Source of the DNA: Candidatus Amunia macphersoniae
GTDB lineage: Bacteria; Chloroflexota; Dormibacteria; Aeolococcales; Aeolococcaceae
Reading direction: 5' to 3'
DNA length: 64,000 nt
Assembly: GCA_016464795.1 (NCBI GenBank)
Contig: JAEKNN010000053.1
Location: 1 to 64,000, forward strand
Part shown: positions 1 through 8,013 of the stretch, piece by piece
Layout of the letters: each line of letters opens with the position of its first letter
How positions within the stretch are numbered: position 1 is the first letter of the stretch
Made by a program: the position numbers and the translations under genes
Notes under the pieces: model-generated
Seen by the model: only the letters and a program-made list of their open reading frames with translations
Database searches by the model: none
Told to the model about the DNA's origin: nothing

Positions 1-18
1 GGCACGAGGGTGGTCCAC

Positions 19-309
19 CTACCAAAGTTTACTCCGGTTACATGGATACCCCCAAAGCCCGGTAACCAAGCCAAGGAACAGAAGGAGCCAGCCGGTGGGG
101 TTGCGCGGCTGGCGCGCGGCCACGAGAACACCGAGGACCGCCATGCCCACGGGAATCACAATGGACGCAGGGTCGGCGGAATGAAGGTCGGTGAGCGATC
201 CGCGGTTGAGGATCGCGAGCGCCAATGTTGCCGCCGATGCTGCCACCGCTGCCGCGGCCAAGCTGATGGCCAGCGCGGTCGTTCTGGCTCGGGGCAACTG
301 ATCACTCAT
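19..309 (-). CDS. Truncated sensor-like membrane protein (N-terminal part)
   Basis: 96 residues with two hydrophobic segments (about 10-33 and 48-66) joined by a short loop, then a conserved-looking run ARQPRNPTGWLLL. This resembles the first membrane helices of the multi-helix sensor found at the N terminus of NarL-type histidine kinases, including the neighbour at 1973-4147 (there RRPGHPIGRLF). The reading frame then ends in a short unrelated tail and stops close to the window edge. It is therefore probably a broken or frameshifted kinase gene rather than a complete small protein. A box upstream (391-444) resembles one upstream of the intact kinase. Function cannot be assigned. Confidence 0.4.
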   Translation of the reverse strand: MSDQLPRARTTALAISLAAAAVAASAATLALAILNRGSLTDLHSADPASIVIPVGMAVLGVLVAARQPRNPTGWLLLFLGLVTGLWGYPCNRSKLW

Positions 310-390
310 GTCGTCAGGCCAGCGACAGGGATGCCCGTGTCAGCGAGCAACGGCGCGTGCATGCCACGAGCGAGGCCACTCCGCGCCACT

Positions 391-444
391 CCATGGCCGC
401 ATTCTCCAGGATGGCGGCTCGACCGAGAAGCGTGTGGGCACCAC
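391..444 (-). repeat. Upstream box, copy 1 (shared with 4174-4227)
   Basis: About 42 of 54 aligned positions match 4174-4227, beginning with CCATGGCCGCATT and ending with GCACCAC on the plus strand. Both copies lie just 5' of sensor-like minus-strand genes, which points to a duplicated 5' region. The rest of 310-573 shows no gene I can support. Confidence 0.5.
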
Positions 445-573
445 CGTCAATGAGAGGCCAACACCACAAGTTGGCGCAGCAGAGACCGTGGCCGGTGCGC
501 GCGAGGCATCATTGGCGCCGCGCACCACCCTGCGCCAGCCGCCAGCCGCGAGGCCACGAAGGAGAGAGGGCCC

Positions 574-1986
574 TTGAGGGGTAGTGTCGTCGACACGCTG
601 GACGGTGGTGTCGGGACAGTCATCGAAGCTCTCACTCGACGACACCATCAACGTCGTCTGGCGCGTGCCGGCTGGACCCGTGCTCTCAGCGGCGCGAGCA
701 CCGGCTGGGCGAGCGGCAGCTTCTCCGTGCGCGACGGTAACCGCGTCGAGGTGTTCATCGACGGCGCCGCCGCACTTCCCGCGATCGCCGCCGCCATTCG
801 GTCAGCGGGCTCGTTCATCCACGTCGCGGGCTGGAGCATCAGCGCCGACTTTGCGATGGAACGGATGCCCGAGATCGCCACCCTTCGCGACCTGCTGGCT
901 GAGGCTGCGGAGCGTGTCGAGGTCCGCGTGCTCACCTGGGCCGGGGCGCCGTTTGGACTCTTCCACCCCTCGCGCGCCGATAGCCGCAACGCGCTCCGCG
1001 CCCTGACCGCAGGTACCAAGATCCGGGGAAGCCTGGACGCTCACAACCGGCCGATGCACTGCCATCACGAGAAGCTCGTTGTCGTCGATGGGAAGCTCGC
1101 ATTCGTCGGCGGCATCGACCTCACCAATCTCGGGGGCAACAGGTTCGACAGCGCCCCCCACGACAGCGCAGTCAAGCTGGGTTGGCACGACGTTGCCGCC
1201 TCGCTCGCCGGTCCGTCCGTGGCTGACGTGGCCTCACACTTCGCGATGCGATGGGAGGCGGCGGCAGGCGAACGGCTGCCGCCTGCTGAGGTGTCGGCGC
1301 CGGCGGGCCCGAGCCGGGTCCAGCTGGTGCGGACGGTGCCGGAGCACACCTACTCCCCTCTGCGGCTCGGGGACTTCAGCATTCTCGAGGCGTACGCCGG
1401 CGCGCTGCGTCACGCTGAGCGCCTCATCTACCTGGAGAACCAATTTCTGTGGAGCGCCGAGCTCGTCGCCATTCTCCGTGACAAGCTGCTCCGTCCGCCG
1501 AGTGCGGACTTCCGCATCGCCATCGTGCTCCCCAACCGCCCCAACAACGGCAGGGACGACACTCGTGGGCAGCTCGCAGTCCTCCTCGAGGCCGATCGAC
1601 ATGATCGCCTCCTCGTCGGCACCATCGGCCCTCCAGGCCGGCACCACCCGCCCGTCTACGTGCACGCCAAGGTCGGCGTCGTCGATGACGCGTGGCTGAC
1701 CGTCGGCTCGGCAAACCTCAACGAGCACTCACTCTTCAATGACACCGAGGTCAACCTCGTCACCGACGACGCTGCGCTGGCCCGCAGCGTCCGCGAGCAT
1801 CTGTGGAGCGAGCACCTCGGTCAGGACTGCGTCGGCCTGGACTCGCTCACCGTGCTCGAGGAGAAGTGGCGGCCGCTGCTCGCCAGCACTGCCACACCAT
1901 CGGTTCCGCTGCGCGCGCTTCCGGGCACGTCGCGGCGTTCGGGCCGCCTGCTCGGGCCGCTCAAGGGCCTGTTCATCGACGGCTGA
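574..1986 (+). CDS. Phospholipase D-like / cardiolipin synthase-like protein
   Basis: 470 residues with two HKD motifs of the phospholipase D superfamily. The first is HHEKLVVVDGKLAFVGG near residue 164 and the second is VHAKVGVVDDAWLTVGSAN near residue 363, each followed by the usual Gly/Ser and Asn. Two motifs in one chain form one active site with a phospho-histidine intermediate. Family members transfer or hydrolyse phosphatidyl groups, as in cardiolipin synthesis. No N-terminal membrane helices are visible, unlike classical ClsA, so a soluble or peripheral enzyme is likely. The start is TTG, chosen for the AGGAGAG just upstream at about 560-566. The 3' end overlaps the convergent kinase gene by 14 nt. 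The exact substrate is unknown. Confidence 0.85.
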   Translation: MRGSVVDTLDGGVGTVIEALTRRHHQRRLARAGWTRALSGASTGWASGSFSVRDGNRVEVFIDGAAALPAIAAAIRSAGSFIHVAGWSISADFAMERMPEIATLRDLLAEAAERVEVRVLTWAGAPFGLFHPSRADSRNALRALTAGTKIRGSLDAHNRPMHCHHEKLVVVDGKLAFVGGIDLTNLGGNRFDSAPHDSAVKLGWHDVAASLAGPSVADVASHFAMRWEAAAGERLPPAEVSAPAGPSRVQLVRTVPEHTYSPLRLGDFSILEAYAGALRHAERLIYLENQFLWSAELVAILRDKLLRPPSADFRIAIVLPNRPNNGRDDTRGQLAVLLEADRHDRLLVGTIGPPGRHHPPVYVHAKVGVVDDAWLTVGSANLNEHSLFNDTEVNLVTDDAALARSVREHLWSEHLGQDCVGLDSLTVLEEKWRPLLASTATPSVPLRALPGTSRRSGRLLGPLKGLFIDG

Positions 1987-4147
1987 CGGCCTGGTCCACC
2001 GCCACACCCGCACCAACCGGGAGCAGACCGTGGATTCGGGTACCCTTGCCGACGGTCGAGGCCACGTGAAGCTCGCCACCGAGGGCGTCGAAGCGGTCCA
2101 CCATGTTGTTGAGACCGGCGCCCCTGCTGGTGGTCGCCACGTCGAAACCGTCACCGTCGTCCTCGATCTCGAAGTGCAGCTGCGCATCCACTTCGCGCAG
2201 GCGAATCACCGCCTTCGAAGCGTGCGCGTACTTCTGCATGTTCTGCATCGCCTCCAGGCAGCAGAAGTACACCGCCGCTTCAACCTCCTGGGAGTAACGG
2301 CTGAGCGAGATGACGTCAAGGATCACCGGCACAGTGGCCTTGCGCGCCTGTGACTCCAGCGCCACCGCCAGGCCCTTGTCAGCGAGCAAGGGCGGGTAGA
2401 TGCCGCGGGCGAGATCGCGCAGCGTCTGCAGGGCTTCGTCGGCGTCTGACTTGAGCTGGTCGAGGGTCACCTCTGCCTTGGCGGGATCGCGCTTCATGAG
2501 CATCTCGGCGAGCCCGAGCTTCACCTTGATGGCCACCAGGTGCTGCTGAGCGCCGTCGTGGAGGTTGCGCTCGAGGCGGCGGCGCTCCTCGTCCTGCGCG
2601 GTGACCAGTCGCTGTCGTGAGGCGCGAAGGTCGTCGAGGCGAGCCTGCAGGTCATCGGACAGACCGACGTTCTTGAGCACCAGCCCAGCCTGACCGGCCA
2701 GGTGGGTGAGCAGGTTCGCCTCGACCGGCGTCAACGTCTCGCCGCCGCGCTTGGTGACGCTCAGGGCGCCGAGAAGATCTCCCTGGTGACGGACTGGCAC
2801 CATCACCTGGTCACCGGTGCTCGATGGCAACGTGCCATTCTCAGCCGGAACCGGTGCGCGCGGCGGTGCGTCGGCGGGCCAGACGGCGGCCTCACGCCAG
2901 GCGCCACCGCTGCGCAGCCAGATGTCGGCGCGCTGTGCACCGGTTCCCTCGGCGAGCACTCGCGCCATCCTCGGCATCACCTCGTCGGTGGCGTAGCTCT
3001 CCGCAACCCGCTCGGAGAACTGCGACAACACCTCGTACGGCGTCGCTCGTTCGCCGTAGACGAGCCGGTTGGCAACGCGCTGAAGCCGTTCGCGCACCGG
3101 CTGGAATCCCACCGCAACGATGGCGGTGGCGAGGATTGACAGACCCAGGTTGGGCTTGCCGCCGCTCCCGACCAGCGAGCCGACGCCGACGGCGATGCCG
3201 ACGTAGACGGCCGTGATCAGTGCTGCCAGTGACCCGAAGACCAGGGCGCGGCTGATCACCACGTCGATGTCGTAGAGCTTGTACCTGAGGATGGCGATGC
3301 CGGTGGCAACGGGCACGCCGAAGAGGTAGATGACCTGATAGATCGGCTGGGTCAGGTCCGCGACGGGCAATGAAGCGGCGCGAATGATGAAATGGATCGC
3401 GAACGCGGGTGCCACCGGGGCGGCGAAGTACGCAAACCACTTCAGCTGTTGGCGACGCTCACCGGTGGCGCGGCGCAGACGCGCTAGAGGAGAGATGACC
3501 GAGAGGATCACGGCAAGCGCGGAGACGGGCCACCCGAAGAGCTGGAGGATGCCGATCGGTCCGTCGCTGTTGAATGCGGCGATGCCCGTGGGGTTGCTGA
3601 CCGGAAGGGAAACGTGGTCGACGCGTACCGCGGGATTGAGGTGCCCCGGCGTGGTCATGAAGAGCAGCGTCAACCCGATCCCACCCACGATCGCGAGGAT
3701 CGCCAGTGCACGCCAGCGGCGGCGGGAGCTGAGCCCGTCCGGGAAGAGCAGGAAGAGCATGGTCAGACCGAACGGAAAGGCAAGAAAGAAGGCCCAATTG
3801 CTGATCCACGCGGCGAATTCGCGCAGCGGGAGCCCGGACGGCGCAGTGACGTACGCGTAGATTGCGTACTCGCCGGTGAGCTGAGCCGCCACCATCACCG
3901 CGGTGACATAGAAGAAGAGCCGGCCAATTGGATGCCCGGGCCTGCGCGAGAGGATCAGGGCAGCGGCAAGCCCGTATGTGACGGCGAAGCTGGCGCCGAT
4001 CCCGATCGCATCGCTGGGGTCATGCCAGCTCGACCGGTTGGCGACGAGCAGCGCCTGCGCCGCGGCGGCCAGGAGAAGCAGGACGGCCCAGAGAATGAAG
4101 GGCGAACGGCGAGCCTTGGCCAAATTCTGTTCCGTCGGTGTGTTCAT
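1973..4147 (-). CDS. NarL-type membrane sensor histidine kinase
   Basis: About 724 residues from ATG 4147. An upstream in-frame ATG at 4177 is also possible. The N-terminal half holds roughly nine or ten hydrophobic helices. Next comes a GAF-like domain (about 395-510), then a HisKA_3 dimerisation domain with the phospho-acceptor in RRLERNLHDGAQQ (His about 529). The C-terminal ATPase domain has the N-box EAMQNMQKYAHA, the G1 box DDGDGFD and the G2 region GAGLNNM. It should autophosphorylate and pass phosphate to a response regulator. The nearby regulators at 5428, 6764 and 7255 are the obvious candidates. The signal sensed is unknown. Confidence 0.9.
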   Translation of the reverse strand: MNTPTEQNLAKARRSPFILWAVLLLLAAAAQALLVANRSSWHDPSDAIGIGASFAVTYGLAAALILSRRPGHPIGRLFFYVTAVMVAAQLTGEYAIYAYVTAPSGLPLREFAAWISNWAFFLAFPFGLTMLFLLFPDGLSSRRRWRALAILAIVGGIGLTLLFMTTPGHLNPAVRVDHVSLPVSNPTGIAAFNSDGPIGILQLFGWPVSALAVILSVISPLARLRRATGERRQQLKWFAYFAAPVAPAFAIHFIIRAASLPVADLTQPIYQVIYLFGVPVATGIAILRYKLYDIDVVISRALVFGSLAALITAVYVGIAVGVGSLVGSGGKPNLGLSILATAIVAVGFQPVRERLQRVANRLVYGERATPYEVLSQFSERVAESYATDEVMPRMARVLAEGTGAQRADIWLRSGGAWREAAVWPADAPPRAPVPAENGTLPSSTGDQVMVPVRHQGDLLGALSVTKRGGETLTPVEANLLTHLAGQAGLVLKNVGLSDDLQARLDDLRASRQRLVTAQDEERRRLERNLHDGAQQHLVAIKVKLGLAEMLMKRDPAKAEVTLDQLKSDADEALQTLRDLARGIYPPLLADKGLAVALESQARKATVPVILDVISLSRYSQEVEAAVYFCCLEAMQNMQKYAHASKAVIRLREVDAQLHFEIEDDGDGFDVATTSRGAGLNNMVDRFDALGGELHVASTVGKGTRIHGLLPVGAGVAVDQAVSRR

Positions 4148-4173
4148 CCCGCGCAGGTCAGGCGCGCGCTCGT

Positions 4174-4227
4174 CCATGGCCGCATTGTCGTTGCTTGCGG
4201 CGCGACCGAAAAGGGTGGTCGCACCAC
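4174..4227 (-). repeat. Upstream box, copy 2 (shared with 391-444)
   Basis: Second copy of the box described at 391-444. It sits 27 nt before ATG 4147 and covers the alternative start at 4177. It may be a shared promoter/leader or a relic of gene duplication. Confidence 0.5.
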
Positions 4228-4301
4228 GACGGTCGGGGAGCCACCACACCCCGTTGCTGATGCCAGCAGGCGGGCTACTCGCCGGAGCGGCGTCGCATCG
4301 A

Positions 4302-5309
4302 TCAGGGCGCGGAGCCCTCACGGCGATGACCCGTTGCCAGCTCGGCCAGCACCCGGGGATCAAGGTCCTTGCCACTGATTGTCGCCACTCGGCACGGTGT
4401 CAGCGCGCGCACAGTGGCGGTTCGGTTGCCGCCCTCGATCAACGCCCGTTCGCCGAGCACGGCGCCGGGTCCCAGCTGCCCAAGAACCGCGCCCTTCACC
4501 TCCACGGTCAGAACGCCATCGAGCAGAAGGAACGCGTCGGTGCCCGAATCCCCCTCAGAGACAAGTGTCTGGTCCTTGCGCAAGGTGCCGATGCTGGGCT
4601 TGCTGCCGCCGCGCATGATGCGAGCCGAGAGCTCACGTTCCAGAGCGCTCTCAACCTCAGTGACCATTGCCGGGGAGTCCTCGTCTCCCCACGGCGTGTG
4701 CCTCCCGAAGGCCCGCTGCGACCAGCTCTTGGAGTCGACCAAACCTGACTTGAGAACCAGCCGGCCCTCCTCGTCGTAGATCCAGTGGCGGGGAAACGAG
4801 CTGGCGCCGACGACGTCGTGGGACGAGCTGCCGTCGGTATGCACTGTCAAACCGAGCGTCGTCCAGGCCAGGGGCGCCGAGATCTGAACGAAGGGCGGGT
4901 ACTTGACGCGGCGCGGCGCTGGGACGCCCGTGCGCCCGCCGGCGGTCTGGACGAATCGCACGCAGCCATCCGAGACGACCGGCGGCTGCTGCCGATCCGG
5001 CAGGGCGACGGCGGCGAACGTCGCCGTCTTGCCAGCCAACCGCAGCGTGGTCGAGCCGATGCGGCCGCCACCGCTGTAGCCGTGGGCGACGATACGCCCC
5101 TGGTCCACCTCGATCCAGGCACGAAGCTGATTGGCGAAGCGAAATCGATCCGCCGCACCGAGCGCGTCGAGGTCATCGATGCGATCGGGCAGCGGCTGGT
5201 CGTAGTGAGCCACCATCTCGAAGGGAAGCTTGGTCATCCCCTGGACGGCCTCCGAGGGGATCCACGAGATGGACGTGACCGACGATTCGATGCGCATGCT
5301 CAGAACCAT
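4302..5309 (-). CDS. Cyclic-nucleotide-binding protein with an uncharacterised N-terminal domain
   Basis: 335 residues; an alternative start at 5297 gives a protein beginning MRIESSVTSISW. The last 100 residues form a cNMP-binding beta-roll of the CAP family: GTLRKDQTLVSEGD, then LLLDGVLTVEV, GPGAVLGERALIEGGNRTAT, and ALTPCRVATI. The GERAL...RTAT phosphate-binding cassette is intact, so it probably binds cAMP or cGMP. There is no DNA-binding HTH. The 230-residue N-terminal part matches no domain I recognise. It has several Trp and conserved-looking runs such as FVQTAGGRTGVPAPRRV. It is divergent from the cyclase fusion at 5428, which makes it a likely receptor for that enzyme's product (inference). 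Confidence 0.8.
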   Translation of the reverse strand: MVLSMRIESSVTSISWIPSEAVQGMTKLPFEMVAHYDQPLPDRIDDLDALGAADRFRFANQLRAWIEVDQGRIVAHGYSGGGRIGSTTLRLAGKTATFAAVALPDRQQPPVVSDGCVRFVQTAGGRTGVPAPRRVKYPPFVQISAPLAWTTLGLTVHTDGSSSHDVVGASSFPRHWIYDEEGRLVLKSGLVDSKSWSQRAFGRHTPWGDEDSPAMVTEVESALERELSARIMRGGSKPSIGTLRKDQTLVSEGDSGTDAFLLLDGVLTVEVKGAVLGQLGPGAVLGERALIEGGNRTATVRALTPCRVATISGKDLDPRVLAELATGHRREGSAP

Positions 5310-5415
5310 GCGCGCGGCCGCTCGGGCTGTCGATGGTGCTCACGCGACGGCTGGAGGGGAGGCTCACCACCGCGCTTGGTGGTGCCCGCCTCCTTGCCGA
5401 CTCCGCCGCGGCGCC

Positions 5416-5421
5416 TACAGT
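5416..5421 (+). promoter_or_regulatory. TACAGT -10 box, leaderless-type
   Basis: TACAGT ends 6 nt before ATG 5428, so transcription would start at or next to the start codon. No Shine-Dalgarno sequence precedes this ATG, and this supports choosing 5428 as the start. Confidence 0.5.
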
Positions 5422-5427
5422 CGGCTC

Positions 5428-6756
5428 ATGACCGCAGAGACCTCGATCCGGGTCGTCCTCGCCGACGACAACCTCATCGTTCGCGAGGGGGTGCGGGCGC
5501 TGCTGCTCAGCGCCGGCGACATCGACGTGGTCGGCGTCGCGGGCGACTACGACGAGCTGGTGGCGGGGGCCGACTTGCTGACCCCTCAGGTGGTCGTCAC
5601 CGACATCCGGATGCCGCCCAACTTCACCGACGAGGGCATCCGAGCGGCTCGGCTGATTCGTAAGCAGTATCCGGGCACGGGCGTGGTGATCCTGTCGCAG
5701 TACGACGAGCCCGAGTACGCCATCTCATTGCTGAGCGAGGGCGCCGCAGGCTACGCGTACCTCCTCAAGGACCGCGTCGCCGAGGGCGACCAGCTCGCCC
5801 GGGCGGTGCGCGAGGTCAGCGCCGGCGGTTCGATGCTCGACCCCCGCATCGTCAATGCGCTGACCAAGCCGGTGACCGACAGCGGCAGCCTCAGCGACGG
5901 CGACGAGAAGCTCCTGCAGATGGTGGCGGAGGGGCGTCCGATGAAGGCCATCGCGGTGGCCACCAACTCCACACCTGAAGCAGTCTCGGACGCAGTTGAA
6001 CAGCTCTTTCTGACGCTCGCCCAGCAGGCGAGCACGGGCACGCAGAGCGCGCTGCAGCGACTCCGCCTCCTGCACAGGGCGATCGTCGATCGCGAGGAGC
6101 AGGGCGAGAGCCTCAGCCGGCTCCTGCCCGGGGGAATTGCGCAGAAGCTACGCGAACAGGGCGTCAAGCCAGGTGAGACCGAACGCCTCACAGTCACGGT
6201 GCTGATGTCGGACATTCGCGCGTATTCGACGATCGCCGAGATGGCTGATCCGAGCGTGTTGGCCGGGCAGCTCCACGAGCACCGCGCCCAGATGAACCAC
6301 GCGCTGCTCGGCGAGTACGGCACGGTGATGCAGTTCGTCGGGGACGCGGTGATGGCGGTGTTCGGCGCACCGTTCCCTCAGCACGATCAATGCGAGCGCG
6401 CGGTCGCGGCGGCCGCGGCGATGCACGTGCGCCAGGCGGAGCTCAACGGGCGCTGGGAAACGCTCGGCTTGCCTCCATTCCATCTCGGCATCGGCATCTC
6501 CACTGGCGACGTCGCGGCGGCGCTGCTTGGCTCGGACGAGCGTCTCGAGTATTCAGTGGTCGGTGACGCCGTCAACCTGGCTCAGCGTCTCCAGCAATGG
6601 GCCGAGGGCGGTCAGACCGTCCTGAGCGAGCCGACGCATGCAGCCCTGGCGCCCCCTCCGGACTGCGAGCACCTTGAACCCGCGCTGGTCAAGGGACGGC
6701 AGGCACCAGTCGGCGCGTTCCGCTTGGGGGTATCCGTCGCGGAAGCGCGCGCGTGA
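5428..6756 (+). CDS. Response regulator fused to a class III nucleotide cyclase
   Basis: 442 residues in three parts. Residues 1-125 are a receiver domain (acidic DD 13-14, phospho-acceptor D59 in VVTDIRMPP, K114 in YLLKD). Residues about 152-198 align with the LuxR-type HTH of the neighbouring regulator at 7255 (shared VAEGR and spacing), but the recognition-helix residues are not conserved. Residues about 255-430 are a class III adenylate/guanylate cyclase domain with metal aspartates D262 (LMSDIRAYS) and D306 (FVGDAVMAVFG). The lysine that usually precedes F-V-G-D and helps select adenine is Gln here, so the product (cAMP or cGMP) is uncertain. Phosphorylation of the receiver probably controls cyclase activity. 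The gene is divergent from the cNMP receptor. Confidence 0.85.
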   Translation: MTAETSIRVVLADDNLIVREGVRALLLSAGDIDVVGVAGDYDELVAGADLLTPQVVVTDIRMPPNFTDEGIRAARLIRKQYPGTGVVILSQYDEPEYAISLLSEGAAGYAYLLKDRVAEGDQLARAVREVSAGGSMLDPRIVNALTKPVTDSGSLSDGDEKLLQMVAEGRPMKAIAVATNSTPEAVSDAVEQLFLTLAQQASTGTQSALQRLRLLHRAIVDREEQGESLSRLLPGGIAQKLREQGVKPGETERLTVTVLMSDIRAYSTIAEMADPSVLAGQLHEHRAQMNHALLGEYGTVMQFVGDAVMAVFGAPFPQHDQCERAVAAAAAMHVRQAELNGRWETLGLPPFHLGIGISTGDVAAALLGSDERLEYSVVGDAVNLAQRLQQWAEGGQTVLSEPTHAALAPPPDCEHLEPALVKGRQAPVGAFRLGVSVAEARA

Positions 6757-6763
6757 CCAGCGC

Positions 6764-7147
6764 CTACTGGCCCACCGTCGCCGCCGACCAAGCGTCGACG
6801 AGCCGTTCGGGGCTGAACTCCGATTTGGGGATGAAACCGGCAGCCCCGGCTTCTTCGGCTTGAGGCCCGTACTCGGCGGCCTCGTACGTCGACAGCACCA
6901 GCACCACCACCGGCTTGCCATTGATGCGGCCGGCGAGAATCTGCCGGGTCGCCTCCAGCCCGTTGATGCCGGGGAGGTTGACGTCCATCAGCACCAGGTC
7001 GGGACGGAGATCCTCTGCGCTGCTCACCGAATCCTCGCCAGTCTCCGACTCGCCGATGACCTCGAAACCGTCGGTCAGCTCGACCACGGTGCGCGCCACC
7101 GCACGGAAGGGCTCCTGGTCGTCGACGATGAGGACGCGGACAGGCAT
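6764..7147 (-). CDS. Stand-alone receiver-domain response regulator
   Basis: 127 residues, essentially one receiver domain: VLIVDDQ at the N terminus, phospho-acceptor Asp in LVLMDVNLPG, switch Ser/Thr in VLSTYEAAEYG and Lys in GFIPKSEFS. No output domain follows, so it acts through protein contacts, as a phosphate sink or as an anti-regulator. It converges with the cyclase fusion, with 7 nt between their stops. ATG 7147 was chosen because the receiver fold begins there and a TATCCT box lies 9 nt upstream. Confidence 0.85.
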   Translation of the reverse strand: MPVRVLIVDDQEPFRAVARTVVELTDGFEVIGESETGEDSVSSAEDLRPDLVLMDVNLPGINGLEATRQILAGRINGKPVVVLVLSTYEAAEYGPQAEEAGAAGFIPKSEFSPERLVDAWSAATVGQ

Positions 7148-7156
7148 GTCCACACG

Positions 7157-7162
7157 AGGATA
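7157..7162 (-). promoter_or_regulatory. TATCCT -10 box for the receiver gene
   Basis: On the minus strand TATCCT lies 9 nt before ATG 7147. The surrounding CGCCTATCCTCG is nearly the same as the box in front of the divergent regulator at 7255, so the two genes may be co-regulated. Confidence 0.45.
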
Positions 7163-7242
7163 GGCGCTCAGGGGCCGCCTCACCAATGGTGCCTGCCTCC
7201 CCACGTCGAGGGGGCAAGCCCCTGATGCCGGCTGCTCTCGCC

Positions 7243-7248
7243 TATCCT
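7243..7248 (+). promoter_or_regulatory. TATCCT -10 box, leaderless-type
   Basis: TATCCT ends 6 nt before GTG 7255, the same spacing as the cyclase fusion. It shares CGCCTATCCTCG with the opposite-strand promoter at 7157-7162. Confidence 0.45.
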
Positions 7249-7254
7249 CGCGGC

Positions 7255-7923
7255 GTGCGCCTGCGCGTCGTGCTTGCCGAAGACAACTACCTGCTGCGCG
7301 AGGGGTTGGCGCAGCTTCTGTCGATGGCCGAAGAGGTCGACCTGGTCGCGATCTGCAGCGACCTTCCCGAGCTTGACCGTGCCATCGAGGGTCACGACCC
7401 GGACGTCGTCATCACCGACATCCGCATGCCTCCGACCGGGACCGACGAAGGAATCCGGCTCGCCAACCGGATGCGCAGCGCGCGTCCTCAGCTCGGGGTG
7501 GTGGTGCTCAGCCAGTACGCCGAACCCGAGTATGTGCTGGCCTTGCTGGAGAACGGCGCCGCCGGCCGGGCGTACCTGCTCAAGGAGAGGGTGTCGGAGA
7601 TCGAGCAGCTGCTGAGCGCTGTTCGGGAGGTGGCCCGCGGGGGTTCGGTGATCGACCCTGCGGTGGTCGAGGCTCTGGTCACGTCGCGAGCCGCTGCCAA
7701 GGGTTCGGCGCTGGCAGAGCTGACCCCTCGAGAGACCGAGGTGCTGTCGAAGGTTGCTGAGGGCCGCAACAATGCGGGAATCGCCGCCACCCTCTCGCTC
7801 ACCGACCGGGCGGTCGAGAAGCACATCAACGCGATCTTCTCCAAGCTCGGGCTCTCGGAGGAGCCGGACACTCACCACCGCGTCAAGGCCGCCCTGCTGT
7901 ACCTGGCCGAGCAGCGACATTGA
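7255..7923 (+). CDS. NarL/FixJ-type response regulator
   Basis: 222 residues from GTG 7255. The receiver domain (EDN acidic pocket, phospho-acceptor in VVITDIRMPP, Lys in YLLKERV) is followed by a linker and a LuxR-type HTH beginning LTPRETEVLSKVAEGRNN and continuing AVEKHINAIFSKLGL. It should bind DNA as a phosphorylated dimer. The receiver resembles that of the cyclase fusion at 5428 (shared DIRMPP and SQYxEPEY), so the two are likely paralogues. An upstream ATG at 7225 is possible, but the TATCCT box six bases before the GTG favours 7255. Confidence 0.85.
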   Translation: MRLRVVLAEDNYLLREGLAQLLSMAEEVDLVAICSDLPELDRAIEGHDPDVVITDIRMPPTGTDEGIRLANRMRSARPQLGVVVLSQYAEPEYVLALLENGAAGRAYLLKERVSEIEQLLSAVREVARGGSVIDPAVVEALVTSRAAAKGSALAELTPRETEVLSKVAEGRNNAGIAATLSLTDRAVEKHINAIFSKLGLSEEPDTHHRVKAALLYLAEQRH

Positions 7924-8013
7924 GCCGCCGGGTCGCCAGCCCGGCGCGAGCGCCCACACCGTGGCGGCCAGCGTCAGCTAACCGACAGCCTGGATCGTGC
8001 AGGATGGTCACCC

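Noticed and set aside
1-10. Window begins GGCACGAGG, identical to a classic cDNA-library adapter.
   Set aside because: Nine bases can occur by chance, and nothing else suggests a library construct.
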